Shown here one piece after another: positions 1 through 13,377 of a stretch of 64,000 nt of DNA. The position numbers and the translations under genes are program-made. The notes beneath the pieces are model-generated. The model searched no databases and was not told where the DNA came from. It worked only from the letters and a program-made list of their open reading frames with translations. This DNA comes from Mangifera indica (lineage: Eukaryota > Streptophyta > Magnoliopsida > Sapindales > Anacardiaceae): NCBI RefSeq assembly GCF_011075055.1, contig NC_058151.1, positions 14,327,800-14,391,799 of the forward strand, read 5' to 3'. Position 1 is the first letter of the stretch, and each line of letters starts with the position of its first letter.

Positions 1-1017
1 GCTTAGTACATTTAATTAATTTTTTTTATAAAAAATATAATTATAAAAATTTGAGTCATTTCCATCAAAATTTCATATACATCGATAATTATTTCTAATT
101 TTTCTATTTTAAAAATAAATTTAAGTTGAATTGAATCTAAATAACGGTTAACTAACTAAAGATCGAGATTGGTTTAATTATTTGCAAACAATAATATAAG
201 AGGGTAAGTCACAAAATAAGAACAAATAGAATCATAAAAAAAATAAATTATTAAAGTAAAAAAGAATTGAAGAAAAAAATTGTCGACAAGACAAACTCTA
301 ATATAATCACATCAATAAGCTCTTATCTTAAATTAAAATAAAAATTCAATTTGAATTTGATTTATTTTAACATAAAGTAGTTTGATAAGAATTCAACCCC
401 CAAATTGATGGTTAAATAGTCCATAATTATTAGTTATATTTATTCATAAATAAGAATAATCTATATGTAAATTACTATTTTATTAAAAAAATTATTTTTT
501 TCTCATATGTAATATATAATTTTTACAATAAGATTAATTTTATATATAATTTCTAAAATCATATGATAAAATAAATTTATCAATTAAGATATAATGATAT
601 ATACAAACTTTGGATTATATTCACCAATTTTTTAATTAAAGATATTTTTATTTATTAAATATATTTCCAAGAAATTTGTAATACATAATTAAAAAAAAAA
701 AAACATGTTTCACATGCTTTCTTGTATTTAATTGATTTCAAATAATTGAAATAAAAATGTAATAATTATTTTGACTACTTACAATAATTATTAATTTAAG
801 AGATAATTAATTAGACACTTATCTTGAAAAAACACAAAATAATAATTTTTCAACTTCCGAAAGTGCAGAGGAAGTTTTATTTTCTTTAAATTTCCCCATT
901 GTTCGCGGCGTCACTCTGGTGTTTTTTTCTCCCTTGTTCCACTTTCTTCTTCTCCTTGTTCGCCTACAAAAGCTCCTCAAAACGAATAACTTCAAGCTGA
1001 CTCTGAGCTGAAACAAG
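1..1017. other. AT-rich upstream region of the GLCAT14 gene
   Basis: No gene is supported here. The stretch is strongly AT-rich with many short A and T runs. The last 120 bases become pyrimidine-rich (TCTTCTTCTCC around 945-960) and probably form the 5' leader and proximal promoter of the gene starting at 1018. I could not pick a convincing TATA box. A short minus-strand ORF here has no family features and is ignored. Confidence 0.6.
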
Positions 1018-4000
1018 ATGAAGAAACTGAAGACTTATTATATGCAAATACGACATCACAATGCCCACCAAACAACAGTCGAAAGAAAATGGATTTTCCC
1101 TCTTGCAATCGGCTCAATACTCTCTCTGTTCCTCCTCTTTCTCACCACTTTAACTTCACCAGACGGCACTCCGCTTTTGCCGTTTTATCGTTCATTTTCG
1201 TTTTCTGGGTCTTCAATTTTTGTTGAATCCAAACTTCAGCCTATTCCTGTTGTTACACTGCCTCCGTCTCCACGTTTTGCTTACATGATCTCCGGATCTG
1301 TGGGGGACGGTAACATGACGAAGCGTACCCTTTTGGCGCTGTATCATCCAAATAATGTTTATGTTCTTCATTTGGATAGGGAGGCGTCTGATGCCGAGCG
1401 TTTAGATCTGAAGAAATTTGTCGATGAGCACCCTTTGTTTGTGCAGTTTCGGAATGTTAAGGTGATTGGTAAGGCCAATCTTGTGACTTATAGAGGGCCT
1501 ACAATGGTGGCCACTACGTTACATGGGGCTGCAATTTTGTTGAGGGAAGGTGGAGAGTGGGATTGGTTTATTAATCTCAGTGCATCTGATTATCCACTTG
1601 TGACTCAGGATGGTTAGTGAAGCTTGTTTTTTTTTTTTTCTTTTTTTGAGATTAATGATGTTTTGAATCCGGGTTTAGTATAGTTTTGATTAAGTTTGGT
1701 GGGTTTGATCTAATTTTAATTAGGTTTTCTTTAGATTGTGGGTTTTCAATCTGAGTTTTAATCAATTTTGTCTTGTTTTTGTGGCTTTGTGTTTTCTAGA
1801 TCTGTTGCATACGTTTTCGTATTTGCCGAGGGATCTGAATTTCATTGATCATACTAGCAATATTGGGTGGAAAGAGTAAGTTTTAATTCACTTTGTTTTT
1901 TGTTCATGCTTTTGCTGGTTTTGATTTTAATTTTGGAGCTCACCTGTGAAGTTTGATTGTGTTTGTGTGGTAGGTTCCAGAGGGCGAGACCGGTAATAAT
2001 AGATCCAGGGTTGTACATGACAAAGAAAGCTGATGTATTTTGGGTTACACAGAAGAGGAGTGTACCATCTGCATTTAAACTCTTTACAGGTGTGCAAATT
2101 CTAGCTTTTCTCAGTGTGTGTGTGTGTGTGTGTATATTCTGTTTATGCATAAATACTGCCGTTTATATCTCTTACTTTGACTTATTATCTATTTATATTG
2201 TATCTTGTTTGCCAATATAAAGATGAAATTTTGAAAAAAGTTGTAAAGAAACCATATAAATGGTTGAGCTGCTGAGTTGTGCAGGCGTTTTAGTTTACTG
2301 TGTCGATAATTATGAAGTTTCTAACAGTGTCAGGGTTCATTGACTGAAGGCTCTAACAGGGCAGAGTAGACTGACTGAGTCATAATATGTAGTTACATTT
2401 CTCGTTATTTATTTTGGATGAATCAGTTTTACTTGATTTTGGTAAGATATGATATTTATTTGGAATCTCCGTTGAAATGGGATTTCTTAGAGAAGTTGAG
2501 ACAGTTGGGGGAACTGAGTCCAAATTTTGATCTAAAAACGGAGGAAAATATGTTGAAGAGCTGCTTAAAATCATACAAGTTTGCGATATTACCTGAATGA
2601 GTAGATTCATGTTGTTTTAGCATTAGCTTGAAATGAAAATTATAATGGAGGGTTGGCAGGCTTTGTTTTAAAATATATGTTCCAGTGTTATGCTGGCTGC
2701 GATGAGTCTTATTTTCACTTATTTACCAACAGATGCAGAATTCAGGAAACAATGTTTAGCTTTCTTAAAAAATTTGACCAAGGTAAAATTTAGTTGGAAA
2801 TTCTTGTGATTTCTGACTTCAACATTCTTTCTAATGCTCTGCCTTGTAATCCTAGCAATGGCAAATGACATTTTAGTTGTTTTCATGTTATAATTAGTTG
2901 CTCTAGATCTTCTAAGGTTAGAATACCCAGCATCAAGGTCATTATTATACATGTTATCAGCATTCAGCAGAATCATGCACTTTTGTTTAACATTTTACTG
3001 CCCCCTTATGTCCTTGTAACATATGTAGATATCTTATTAGAGATGATTATTGTTTTTGCACCAATTATATATTAGAATAGAATGGCAGGGAAAGTGATTA
3101 ATGATTTAGTTGGGCGACAACAATTTTCGAAAACTCATCATCTATTTTGACTGTCTTTTTACCTGAAGTTATTTGGAAGAGGCATGTTGATTGAATTATT
3201 ATGTGATACTATTAATGTAACCTGCAGTTTAGGATAGGTGCATATCATTGATTTAGTATGGCTTTGCTTGTTCTTTATCAGGATCATAATATTTTCTAAG
3301 ATCTTTTCTTTTCTCAAGTTGCATTTACTTTGTGAGATGATTTGACCATTTGTTCCTTGGTTGCTGCACAATAGTACATGCTGTTCTCAACTATGATGTG
3401 ATATTAGATATTTCATCAGTCATTGGTAAATTTCATTTGTTAATTTCAGAATTGTAGTTCCTGATCCTTTATAAGTTTTAATCTTTGTTATTATTAGCCA
3501 CTACAAGGTTATGTTAAGTGGCTTGTTTTCTTTAAGTAGGGTTTGAGCAAAGCTCATATGTTTGAATGGTGCTTGACAGTAGAGGTCCTTACTATGTCCC
3601 CTTTTGCAATTGATATTACTTTTTGTGGGTGGGTTGCTGAAACCAAACATTTACACTTATCTGTCATAGGATCTGCTTGGATGGCACTTTCCCGGCCTTT
3701 TATTGACTACTGCATCTGGGGATGGGACAACCTACCACGGACTGTCCTCATGTACTATTCAAATTTCTTGTCTTCCCCAGAAGGTTACTTCCACACCGTC
3801 ATCTGTAATGCTCAAGAGTTCCGTAACACCACTGTCAATAGTGACCTCCATTTCATTTCATGGGACAATCCTCCTAAGCAGCATCCACACTACCTTCAAG
3901 ATGCTGACATGAGAAGGATGGTTGACAGCAATGCCCCATTTGCAAGAAAGTTCCCCCGTGACAATCCTGTGCTTGACAAAATTGATGCGGAGCTCTTGTC

Positions 4001-4184
4001 CCGAGGTCCAGGAATGGCTACTCCTGGTGGTTGGTGCATAGGAACAGGGGAAAATGGGACAGATCCATGTTCTCTTATTGGTAATACCACTAGCCTCAGG
4101 CCTGGCCCTGGAGCCAAAAGGCTTGAAACTTTGATAAGCTCCCTGTTATCAAGTGAGAAATTCCGGCCAAGACAGTGCAAGTAA
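1018..4184 (+). CDS. GLCAT14A: Beta-glucuronosyltransferase, GLCAT14A/B-like (GT14 family), four exons
   Basis: Type II Golgi glycosyltransferase predicted to add glucuronic acid to the beta-galactan side chains of arabinogalactan proteins (family knowledge for Arabidopsis GLCAT14A-C). Exons by GT-AG borders and protein continuity: 1018-1612, 1800-1875, 1974-2089 and 3670-4184. They total 1,302 bases, or 433 aa plus a TAA stop. Introns are 187, 98 and 1,580 bp; the second junction splits a Glu codon and the first splits an Asp codon. Residues 1-24 are a basic cytoplasmic tail starting MKKLKTYYMQ. Residues about 25-45 form one membrane anchor. The GT14 (Core-2/I-branching-like) domain starts near residue 87 with FAYMISGSVGD and contains NLSASDYPLVTQDD across the exon 1/2 junction. 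The C-terminal part keeps PGGWCIG and several cysteines. Length fits the family (about 430-450 aa). I cannot separate GLCAT14A from GLCAT14B, so the symbol is approximate. Confidence 0.9.
2115..2133. repeat. (TG)n microsatellite in intron 3 of GLCAT14
   Basis: A run of about nine TG units lies 25 bp after the intron 3 donor site. It is a simple repeat and a possible length-polymorphic marker. Confidence 0.8.
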
Positions 4185-4780
4185 CAAGAACTGAAGTCTA
4201 CTGTAGGAGGTGCATCCCATTTATTTTGGGTTAGTTTATATCAGAAGACGAAAAAGGATATGACCAGGTAATCAGTTTACCTTCTAGTTGAGAAGATAGA
4301 AATTAAGCATGCAGAAACTATATATGATCTCTGGATTGTAGAGTTGGATTCTCTGGTTGGTACAGTCACATGAAAGAGATGGATTTCCAGGAAGATTTCA
4401 GCTACGGAGCTGGGAGTACACCTGTAATACTCTGGTATAAATACTGAGCTTGTTATTCTGTCTTAGTATCCCAATTTATTTGCCCCTTTTCATTTCCCAC
4501 ATGCATTTGCCTTGATCGAACACCAAGCCTGTTCAGGACTTGGATTGATGTCATGGAAGAGTATTTGGCTAAAACTGTGTTACAAAAAGAAAATTCAATG
4601 GAAGAATCATATAACAGATGAAAATTCTTAGAAACTTTTGTTACTTGCCTTGTGCATTATTGAGCTACTTCTATTTGCTCACCTTTCAGTTACTATAATG
4701 GTTTGGTGATTCCATTTTCATATCCAATAAAACTATTTGCATTTTTGGATACCGATGATGATATGTCATAATGTGTTTAA
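4185..4780 (+). terminator. 3' UTR and probable poly(A) signal of the GLCAT14 gene
   Basis: No ORF is supported. An AATAAA hexamer at 4726-4731 lies about 540 bp after the stop. It is followed by T-rich sequence and is the best candidate near-upstream element for polyadenylation. The exact cleavage site cannot be read from the sequence. Confidence 0.4.
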
Positions 4781-7572
4781 GTGATGTTGAATTAAATATA
4801 ATATTATATCTAATTATATGTAACACATCGTTGTTAATACTATGGATTGCTATAACTAGTGGACTGATGTTTTAGGTAATTTAGTAGCTGGGCTGGATTG
4901 ATCTGGGCTGAGCTTGTGATCCTATTTGGCATCAGTTTAAATCCAAAAAAAGCCATCAGCATTGTATTCAAATCTCTTCGTTTATGACAACAAACCTCAA
5001 CCTTGGTTTGAACCTCATTCTTTTTATCTAAATTCAAATTTGAACTTATTTAACATTGTTAATTATAATTAAAACTTACTAATACATAAATAAATGGTTT
5101 ATTATTAAACTAAAACCAACATATACAACATGGACTTATTACTAATCCTTTGAATCTAGCATCGAGGGGAGTCATCCTCGGATTTTGTTTTATTTCAAAC
5201 CTTTAGAGAGTTGATTTTCCTAATCTTCAAAGCAAAGTTTAGGTATGGTCTTAACCCATAAAGAGCCGTTTTAAGTTAGTAAATTTACCCTAAAGATAAA
5301 AACTAATATATAAATAAATTATTCTTTTATATGATTAATACAGAAGAATTCATTAACAAATATATTTATTGTAACAAAAAATATAAAATAATATTAACTC
5401 TGTTAAACATAAACTTATTTTGAGTGAATCGAAATAAATCATGTATTCTTTTTCTTTACTGGTTATATTAGTTTGAATATGATTATTACATTATTGTTTT
5501 CATATACTCTATAATTCGTTCAATTGTTATATATAACCTCAATTGTCCAAGAATACGAAGAAGTAATTATATAAACCTTGTCTTCTTGAAGCGAGCAAAA
5601 GCTGGTTTATACCTTAAGGAATAGCCTGCATGGAGAATCATTTAGCTCAAAAACAAGAGATTCAACAGATTGTTTCCATTACAAAATTAATCAGAAAGTT
5701 TGTAATAATCGTTCAGTAATGTCATATTAGTTTGTCTGAGTTAAGAGTTATCGATAAAAAAAATGCAATTAATAAAATACCATGTCCAGCTTATTTTTTG
5801 GTAATGTCTAGGATGGCAGAAGCACAATTATCCACTGAATACTTGAAGAGATGATAACATATAGTCAGAAGGAAATTAATAAGACGATTACCTTGTTAAT
5901 CTCTCTGGAAGCAAATCTGGAAGGTGGGTTTGGGATGATTTTTTTTTTTTTTGTAACGAAAAACTCTACCAAAGCTAAACGATCCAAGTAAATCAAGAAT
6001 TTGATCTTAAAATACTCTTGTTTTGCCACTGAAACAAACCCTTAGGGCTGAAGAAATATTGATAAACATGGAAGACATGTGAGGCTTCAGCCCTAATCCA
6101 TAATACATAAACCATATATATGTGTGTACACACACACACACACACACACAGAGGGAGCCTTAGATTCCTTGTAATCGATATAGAAAGAAGTGATGACTTG
6201 TGGTTGATGTATGCATGGCAGGAATAAGCCAAGAAGCTTTCCGAACTGCTCTAATCTAAGCTCTCTTGCCAAAATCCAAGCCCTCACACCTTCCTTTTCG
6301 CTCCCTTATCTATGCAATTTAATGCATACAAAAAATTGTTGCTAACATTATAACAGGGAGGTGGCATTGTGGGGAGGAGCTAGCTAGCTAATTATCACCA
6401 ATAATTAATGTTAATTTATAATTATGCCACATATCACAGAGCCTTATATAAGTAATCCATGATGATTTTTTATGCCCTTTTTATATATAAATTGTCAACT
6501 ATCTAAAGATCTGGAGCAGCCCAGAGAGATCTCCTTTGACCATAATGGGTCCATCTAATATTCTACTCTAATAATTTGGCTTACTATGAAAATATTGTCA
6601 ACTTTGAACAAATAACTCCTAAATTTAAAAGCTTATAAACTCTTTTAAAATGCATATACATATCTAACAATTCTCTGATGCAGGATTTATACTGCAAACT
6701 TTTATGATTGAAGAGCATAAAATTGAATGGAAAATAGGATTTAGCAGCATGGGATGTGCAATCATGCGATGACATGAAAGATAATAAATTAATATTGGCA
6801 TTAAGAGGAGAGGAGTGAAACAAAATCTGGGGGAGTTTAAAGAATAAAGTCCTCTAATGATACTGAATTTAACTAATTAATTAATGTTTAACCCATGGGA
6901 AATTAAATCTATTGTCTAATCCAGCATTGAAAGATACAAGACGTGCATGAAAAAAGATATGCCTTGCTTCTTTTTCTTCTTATAAGAGCTTCATTGTTAG
7001 TGCTTTTAATCCATGATTGGTTGCTCTCAGTGATGCGAACAAAACAATGGCCCCAAGAATTACACCCTTGCAGACGATAACTTTTCCATAAAAAAGAGAG
7101 AGAGCACAAATTCCAAGCATATCTCAATCACATCCTTACTAAAGATCGTTTGGTCTAAACTGTATTACATTAACATATATGAGATATTGTTATCTAATCA
7201 CTGGTTGGGAATTCCATTTTCTAGTGAGAGGATAAGAGGTGCAAGGAACAATGCTCTATGGGTGTCTATTTACCCACTCTTTATCATATATAAGATAAAA
7301 TATTATTCATTGTTTGTTCTTACCTATAGTTTAAGTTTCTCTCATAAAGAATCGTTTTGTAATATATTTATTATGATAAGAGTGTTGAGTAAAACAATAT
7401 CAACTCCGTTAACATAGTCTAACAACATTATAGGAGAATTCTTTACCTTCTCTTTGCCAATTTGTTGATTTTTATATGTAAAATACAGGGCTAAACTTTC
7501 TAATATTTTGTAGCGGAAAATTTTTCAGTTGACATAACTTAGACGGTGTGAAGTAAATTTATATTTAAAATA
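4781..7572. other. Gene-free AT-rich intergenic DNA
   Basis: I see no supportable gene. The stretch contains a CA/TG dinucleotide microsatellite (6121-6150) and short low-complexity runs. Small ORFs around 6.0-6.3, 6.6 and 7.0 kb lack family motifs and have unremarkable codon content. Confidence 0.5.
6121..6150. repeat. (TG)n/(AC)n microsatellite
   Basis: TGTGTG is followed directly by about 12 AC units, making a small hairpin-prone dinucleotide tract. Confidence 0.8.
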
Positions 7573-8307
7573 GGCCAAAGGACTATTTCCCACCCAATGT
7601 ATGCTTTTTCTGCAAATTCTCACCCGTTAATTTTGAAAAACCCATTTACCTACTAATGGGCTGTTAAAAAAAAGGACAGGTTGACAGATTCAAGGGTAAA
7701 ATCGTCATTTTATATGTAATATTAAAAATAAACTTAAATTTAATTTCTTTTTTACCCCCAAACCCTAACAACTAACAATTTTCCCCCAACCTAAGTTTTC
7801 AAAAACAACATTTTCCCCCTTAAGGTTTTTAAACTTTCAGATTGAATTTTTTGGTAACAACCGACGATCTCCAGGTGACGTCGCTTCCTCCCTGATGTCT
7901 TCTCTTTCCGATCGTGCGACGTCTTTCCCTCCTAGGCGTCATTGTTGACGAAGACATTGTCTTCGTCTCTGAACGAAGACGATTCGTCTTCGTCAACGAC
8001 GACACCATACAGCGTTGGAAGTGTATAACCGGAAGGAGGGGTCATCAGAAAGGGAGAGTAGGTGCTTGGAGATCATTGGTCATTGTCGAAAAAACTAGAT
8101 CTGAAGTTTGGCAATCCTAGGGGGAAAATACAGTTTTTGAAAACTTGGGTTGGGGGAAGTGTTAGTTTTTAGGGTTTGAAGAGAAAATGATATGACCAAC
8201 GGACTCAGTTAAGTTTAACAGCCCACAAGTAGGTAAATAAAATTTTTAAAGTTAATAAAAAAACTTTAAAAATTCAACATAGTTTGGGTGAAAATAGTCC
8301 TTTGGCC
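7573..8307. mobile_element. Non-autonomous MULE-like fold-back element, copy 1
   Basis: The element is bounded by inverted ends, GGCCAAAGGACTATTTCCC at the left and its complement at the right. It is flanked by a perfect 9-bp direct repeat TTTAAAATA (7564-7572 and 8308-8316). Nine-base target duplications are typical of Mutator-like transposons. The two halves are complementary over much of their length. The GC-richer centre (about 7860-8100) holds GACGAAGAC/GTCTTCGTC repeats that pair with each other. No transposase is present. The short ORF in the centre is a by-product of the repeat. Confidence 0.85.
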
Positions 8308-9229
8308 TTTAAAATAAAATAAATTTAAGGAGTTTTATACCATTAAAAAAATATTATTATGCCTCACTTTAATGAATATATAAAGATAATTGAAATTTAC
8401 CATTGATGGTGACAATATATTGGAGTTTGTCAACAAAAACAGCTAGATGGTGGCTGCTCCAACACAAGACCCTTCTCAATAATAATCTTTGAAATTCTCT
8501 TATCTCATACCATGATGTCACATGCATGATGAAAGTAAGAAACCTCAGCTATTATTTTTTATTTGTATAGTAAAAGTAAAATCTTTACTGGTAAATCAAT
8601 GTATAATTCTAATTAATCATTGAATGGCCGTACGTGGACATGAAACCGGCAATAATAGAGTTGGGTCTTCTTCATCCAACTAGATCCAGCTCTAGCCTTA
8701 CTTTAATGAAATTCTAGCACCACAAGTTGTATATGGACAAGAAACCAACCATGGCTCTTGTTAATGTTAGATTTTATTGAACGTAAACAGGATAAAATAA
8801 CATAATAACATTTATTATGTCTACCTCAATCATAACCTTTAAATATAATGAATTTATTTTTAATAATTATTTAAATTCATTTGTAAATTAATATTAAATT
8901 ATTAAATTATTTGATTTTATTAAAAAAAATAATTAATGCTAATGTAGATAAAAAAATTTCTAGACATTAAAACACAGAAAAATAAACATATGAATCACCA
9001 TGGATTTATTCATGAGCCTCAAACATATGATATATATGGGAAGATGAACAAGAAGAAATGGAGTAAAACTATTGAAGGAAATTAAAGAACCATATTTGCA
9101 TGCGTACCTCAATATCTTAACTACAAATGCTCGTTAATATGCACTGCGTTAAGATGTGTAGAAGTGTGAGAAAATAGCAAGAAGTGGAAGAGTATCTTAT
9201 CGGAGGATGGTGGCACTTGCGGCTGATTT
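8308..9229. other. Gene-free AT-rich DNA
   Basis: Nothing beyond short A/T runs and unremarkable AT-rich sequence is visible between the first fold-back element and the small ORF at 9230. Confidence 0.5.
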
Positions 9230-9427
9230 TTAACACACATGAAGCAGGTGCCACCACTCCTGCGACAAGAAGCCCTCAGCTCCTTTTAATCTCTTTCTTC
9301 TTGCTTTCGCCAATCTCCATGCAAGGCTAGCTCTTACTGCTTCATCGTACAATTTTATTCCCTCTCTCTCTCTCTCGGCTGCCTTCATTTTTAGCCCTTC
9401 AATGATATGTAAAGAAGCTATTGCCAT
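9230..9427 (-). CDS. Possible small basic protein (65 aa), unrecognised
   Basis: The ORF encodes a Lys/Arg- and Glu-rich, probably helical peptide with a middle stretch AVRASLAWRLAKARRKRLKG and the end FLSQEWWHLLHVC. I do not recognise a family. A weak echo, LLSQERRH then stop, can be read on the same strand at about 12680-12706, which might mean two decayed related exons. It has no neighbouring exon or conserved signal that proves coding. It sits just outside a fold-back element, so it is not part of that repeat. Confidence 0.2.
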   Translation of the reverse strand: MAIASLHIIEGLKMKAAEREREGIKLYDEAVRASLAWRLAKARRKRLKGAEGFLSQEWWHLLHVC

Positions 9428-9441
9428 TGGGCATACATAAA

Positions 9442-10183
9442 GGCCGACTTATTTCCGTTCAAAATATCTTTTTATCTTAAGTTTTTTTTTTTTTAATTTT
9501 AAAAATTTTAAATACTTATTTATAAATAATTAAAATTAACAATGTTCAGATAGAATCGTTATTTTAGTAATAATATTAAAAATAAACTAAAATTTAATTT
9601 TTTTCTTTTCTTAACCCTTAAAAATTAAAATTTTTTTTTAACCCAAGTTTTAAAAAATGACATTTTTCTCCTAAGATTTAGTTTCTAGATCTTTGGTATC
9701 AAATTCGACTCCATCACTAATGACGAGTATCTTTCGATGCCTCTTTTCCCTTCTACGGTCAAGCTTCTCTAGTTTGGAAGCTTAGACGATATCGATTGAT
9801 ATCGAAAATAACTTCTAATTTCGTTAAGAAAATGAAGTTATTCTTTTTCCCTAATGAAACATTATCTCCTGTTAAGTTTAGAATTGTTAGCCAAAAGGGG
9901 AGATGGTGAGAGAGTGACCGTCAGAGGAAAAGAAAGAAGATGTCGTTAGAGAAGTGCTAGAGATGGCCCGGAGTTTAGAAACTAAACCCTAAGGGGGGAA
10001 ATATTATTTTTTAAAATTTGGTTTATAGGAGAAATTATTAATTTTTAAAATTTAGGGAGAGAATAGAAATAAAATTTTAAAATATTAGAATATCTCATAA
10101 ATAGATAAATATAATTTTTAAAGTTAAGAGACGAGAACAACCAAAAAAAAAAACTACTTTGTGTGGAAAATAGTCCTTTGGCC
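9442..10183. mobile_element. Non-autonomous MULE-like fold-back element, copy 2
   Basis: This is a diverged member of the same family as 7573-8307. The left end starts GGCC and the right end reads AATAGTCCTTTGGCC. The flanking 9-mers ATACATAAA (9433-9441) and ATATATAAA (10184-10192) differ at one base, fitting an old 9-bp target duplication. The interior has the same order of motifs as its relatives: a CCCTAA-type stretch, a coding-like centre, then the mirrored sequence. No transposase is present. Confidence 0.75.
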
Positions 10184-10572
10184 ATATATAAATGCTAAAC
10201 TCGAGGACCAAGTGGAAAGTGGGTGCCAAAAATTTAAGCAAATAATAGGCCATCTCTCTCTGTTAATAATTATATTAATAAGTTAATAACCCAATTAAAA
10301 ATTAATTGTCTTGTCATTATTCAGTCAACTTCATAATATTTTTGGTCCTTTTATCTTCATCATCCATTTCATTATGCTTGTCCAGTCATTTCATCTGTTA
10401 GTGCTATTAATTTAATTAAGGGCATCTTGGTTTCTTTTCATTGTACTGCATAATGGGTTGTTAATACAACTGGTCCCCTTAATTAAATGATGACTCTGAA
10501 ACTAAATGGATGAATTAATACCAATTAATTAAATTAATTTCTTTTCATTTTTCCAATTATAGGCTCCTCAAA

Positions 10573-10908
10573 TTGGAGACTGCACAGATAGTTTTCAATA
10601 ATATGCAACTCTTCAGGTCACGGGATGCAACCCACCATAGCCTCGCTCATCTCGTCTTGTCATCATCATTCTCCGATCCTTTGGATTCCGATGATGACCT
10701 TTGTTTTTTACCGCAAGACAGGGAGATTCGTGCTTGTTTGTCTCCAAGTGATCTGTTAAAGAACGGAGAGAGAAATACTGGCTTTTCGGAAAATTGGAGA
10801 AAACAAGAAAATGCATGTAGAAAAAAATTACAAATGAATATAAAAATTAACCTTAATTTCTGCGATAGCACTACAAATTTGAACATGTTTGTTCAAATTC
10901 AATGCTGA
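10573..10908 (+). CDS. Weak hypothetical ORF (111 aa)
   Basis: An uninterrupted ORF with a serine/aspartate-rich middle (SSSFSDPLDSDDDLCFL) and a basic, Asn-rich tail. The 10600-10760 part has more balanced base composition than its surroundings, and its reverse strand is also open. I recognise no domain. It could be a decayed exon fragment or chance. Confidence 0.2.
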   Translation: METAQIVFNNMQLFRSRDATHHSLAHLVLSSSFSDPLDSDDDLCFLPQDREIRACLSPSDLLKNGERNTGFSENWRKQENACRKKLQMNIKINLNFCDSTTNLNMFVQIQC

Positions 10909-13304
10909 CTAGAGCACATTTTGGGCTTTCGCTTTCAACTGAGAAGCAAGTCGAATGCCAGTCAGTTCACTGAACAGGAGATTTATCTTGTTCAACTTTA
11001 TACTAAAGTAGAATTTGACCATTCCTAATTATAAGAATGTGCGTCTTGAGACTTGAGGTGAAAGGGTGTTGCATTATTATTCAGATTCTTCAAGTTCTCC
11101 TAATCAACCAAAAAGAAGTCCTCCTCTCATTAGCCTATTCTTGCTCATGCTTGCAGGTCATCTTTCATTTTCCTTCTCTCCTTTCTTCTTCCAAATGTAT
11201 TCTTTTTAAGCACTCATGATCAAAACAAGAAAAGAGAAGTTCCAAAAGAAGTCATTTGAGTGGTAAAAGAAAAAATTTCTTATATAAAAAAATATAAGTT
11301 TAAATCCCTATTAAAGATATATCAAAATTAAATTATTAACTTATTTATCTAATAGTCGAGGGATTAATTATCAATTGTTTTTATATATAAAATTATAGAG
11401 TAAAAATTTTAAGGGTGTAATTACAAAATTTAAAATTTTTAAAAGTTTATTGATAATTTACTTGAGTTGAGCTATGAGCTCATTAAGACAATTAACATAC
11501 GCTTAAATTTAATTCAACAATAATCAAATTAAACTCAACTCAATATGAGTTAATATGTAAATTATTCATAAATAACGTGACTCGATTATTGTTACACCTT
11601 TACTAATATATATAAATAAATTGATGTCATCTGATTATATCATCAAATTATTTAATATTATAAATTATTCTAATATATAATGACCTGTTATTTCCCCTCC
11701 TTTTCATTTAATAATTAATTTTATCGGTAAGACTAAAGCATTGATTGGTAATAAAAAGATTATAATCTTACCCCTTTTGAAATGACAAAATAATGCGAAG
11801 CGGCCTGGTGTACCCCCATCATTGAACACAAAAAAATTATCATTGAAATTATGTATAAAATATATATATATATATATAAAGAAATATCCTCATATAATTA
11901 AATATTATTTTATTTTTAATTTAAAATTATATAATTATATTTTAATATGTTATTATTTTGTACATATAATATTATTTAAAAAATAAAGATGACTTAAGAG
12001 AAACAAGTTACATATTCATGTTAATTAATAATAAAATTATACATATCTATTTTAAATATATAAATAGATTTATATTTGATATGTATCATTATTTGATTAA
12101 GTGATTTTAAATTAAAAATAAAATAATATATAATCATATAATAACATCTATATATAAATATATATCTATTTATATATTTAAAATAAATATTCATAATATT
12201 GTTCATTCTTTAATTAGTTTGCTTGCCTGCAAGCTTTAAACGAGACTTACTTAGTCAATACTCTTAAGAATATATAGGCTAATCGCCAACGAAAACACAG
12301 CTAAGATGAGGGTCTTTATCTATAAAACTGTATGCCACAACCGTCAGTCATTCAATTTCTTCAGACGTCTGAAAAATGAAGAAATAAACTGCAAAACAAT
12401 CGAAAGTCTAATAGCTTTATAAAAAATAGTAAAGCTGAAACTGAAACTGCAAGAGAAATTGTTGCAAAAATACCTTTATAGAGACAAATCTTTTTCTTCA
12501 TCAACCCTCAACCGGCTCCCTCTTCTCCATTGCTTCCCCCTTCTTTACATGATATTAAGATAAATCTTTTGGCCATGAACAAAAGTTGCTGAGATTACTA
12601 TCGCAGGGAGGCGTCACAACAGCAAGCTAAATCAATTGCCATAACTCATGAATAAACTAAGCTAAGCTAGCTTGCTAGTGCCGTCTCTCCTGCGACAGTA
12701 GCCTCAGAAACTTCTGCCTGAACTTGTGTATTGCTTTGCATACATTTGATGCCTATTTATAGAGGGTCGTCTCATATTATGTACGAAAAATTACAACCAG
12801 GGAATGAGTGAGAAATTAGTAAGTCTTTAAATACGTACGAGGGAAAGTCCTTGAGGTTCGAATAGTTGGTCAGCCAGAGATATTAAATTGAAACGTATTG
12901 GTAACTTTGTTATACTTTGAGGGGTTCCAAATGACTGCTTCTTTCTAGATGGCATACCTTGCAAATTAATGCCATAACGACCTGGATACACCGTCCATTC
13001 TTGATTTTGTTTTGGAGACAATTCAATGACCCAATTTTCAAATTTTGGGAAGAAAAGAGAAACGTAATTAATGGCCGGATGGTTGCTAAAATTTGAATCC
13101 TAAACAGGACTATTGGTAGATTGGAGTTTAGATGAGTTAAGTTTGAGATCAATTTAAACTCAGATTGAATCTAATAAATTTAACGTAAATTTAAACTCAT
13201 TTAAGTTAATGTATAATATCATTAAAATATTATTAATGAGATAAACAATATTACTATTCAGAGAACTGATTGAACAACTAATCATATAACGATATATTAT
13301 TTAT

Positions 13305-13308
<4 letters not shown>

Positions 13309-13368
<60 letters not shown>
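13309..13368. repeat. (TA)n microsatellite, about 30 units
   Basis: An uninterrupted run of alternating T and A of about 60 bases, followed by a T run. It is likely hypervariable in length and prone to assembly error. The repeating Tyr-Ile ORF across it is an artefact. Confidence 0.95.
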
Positions 13369-13377
<9 letters not shown>
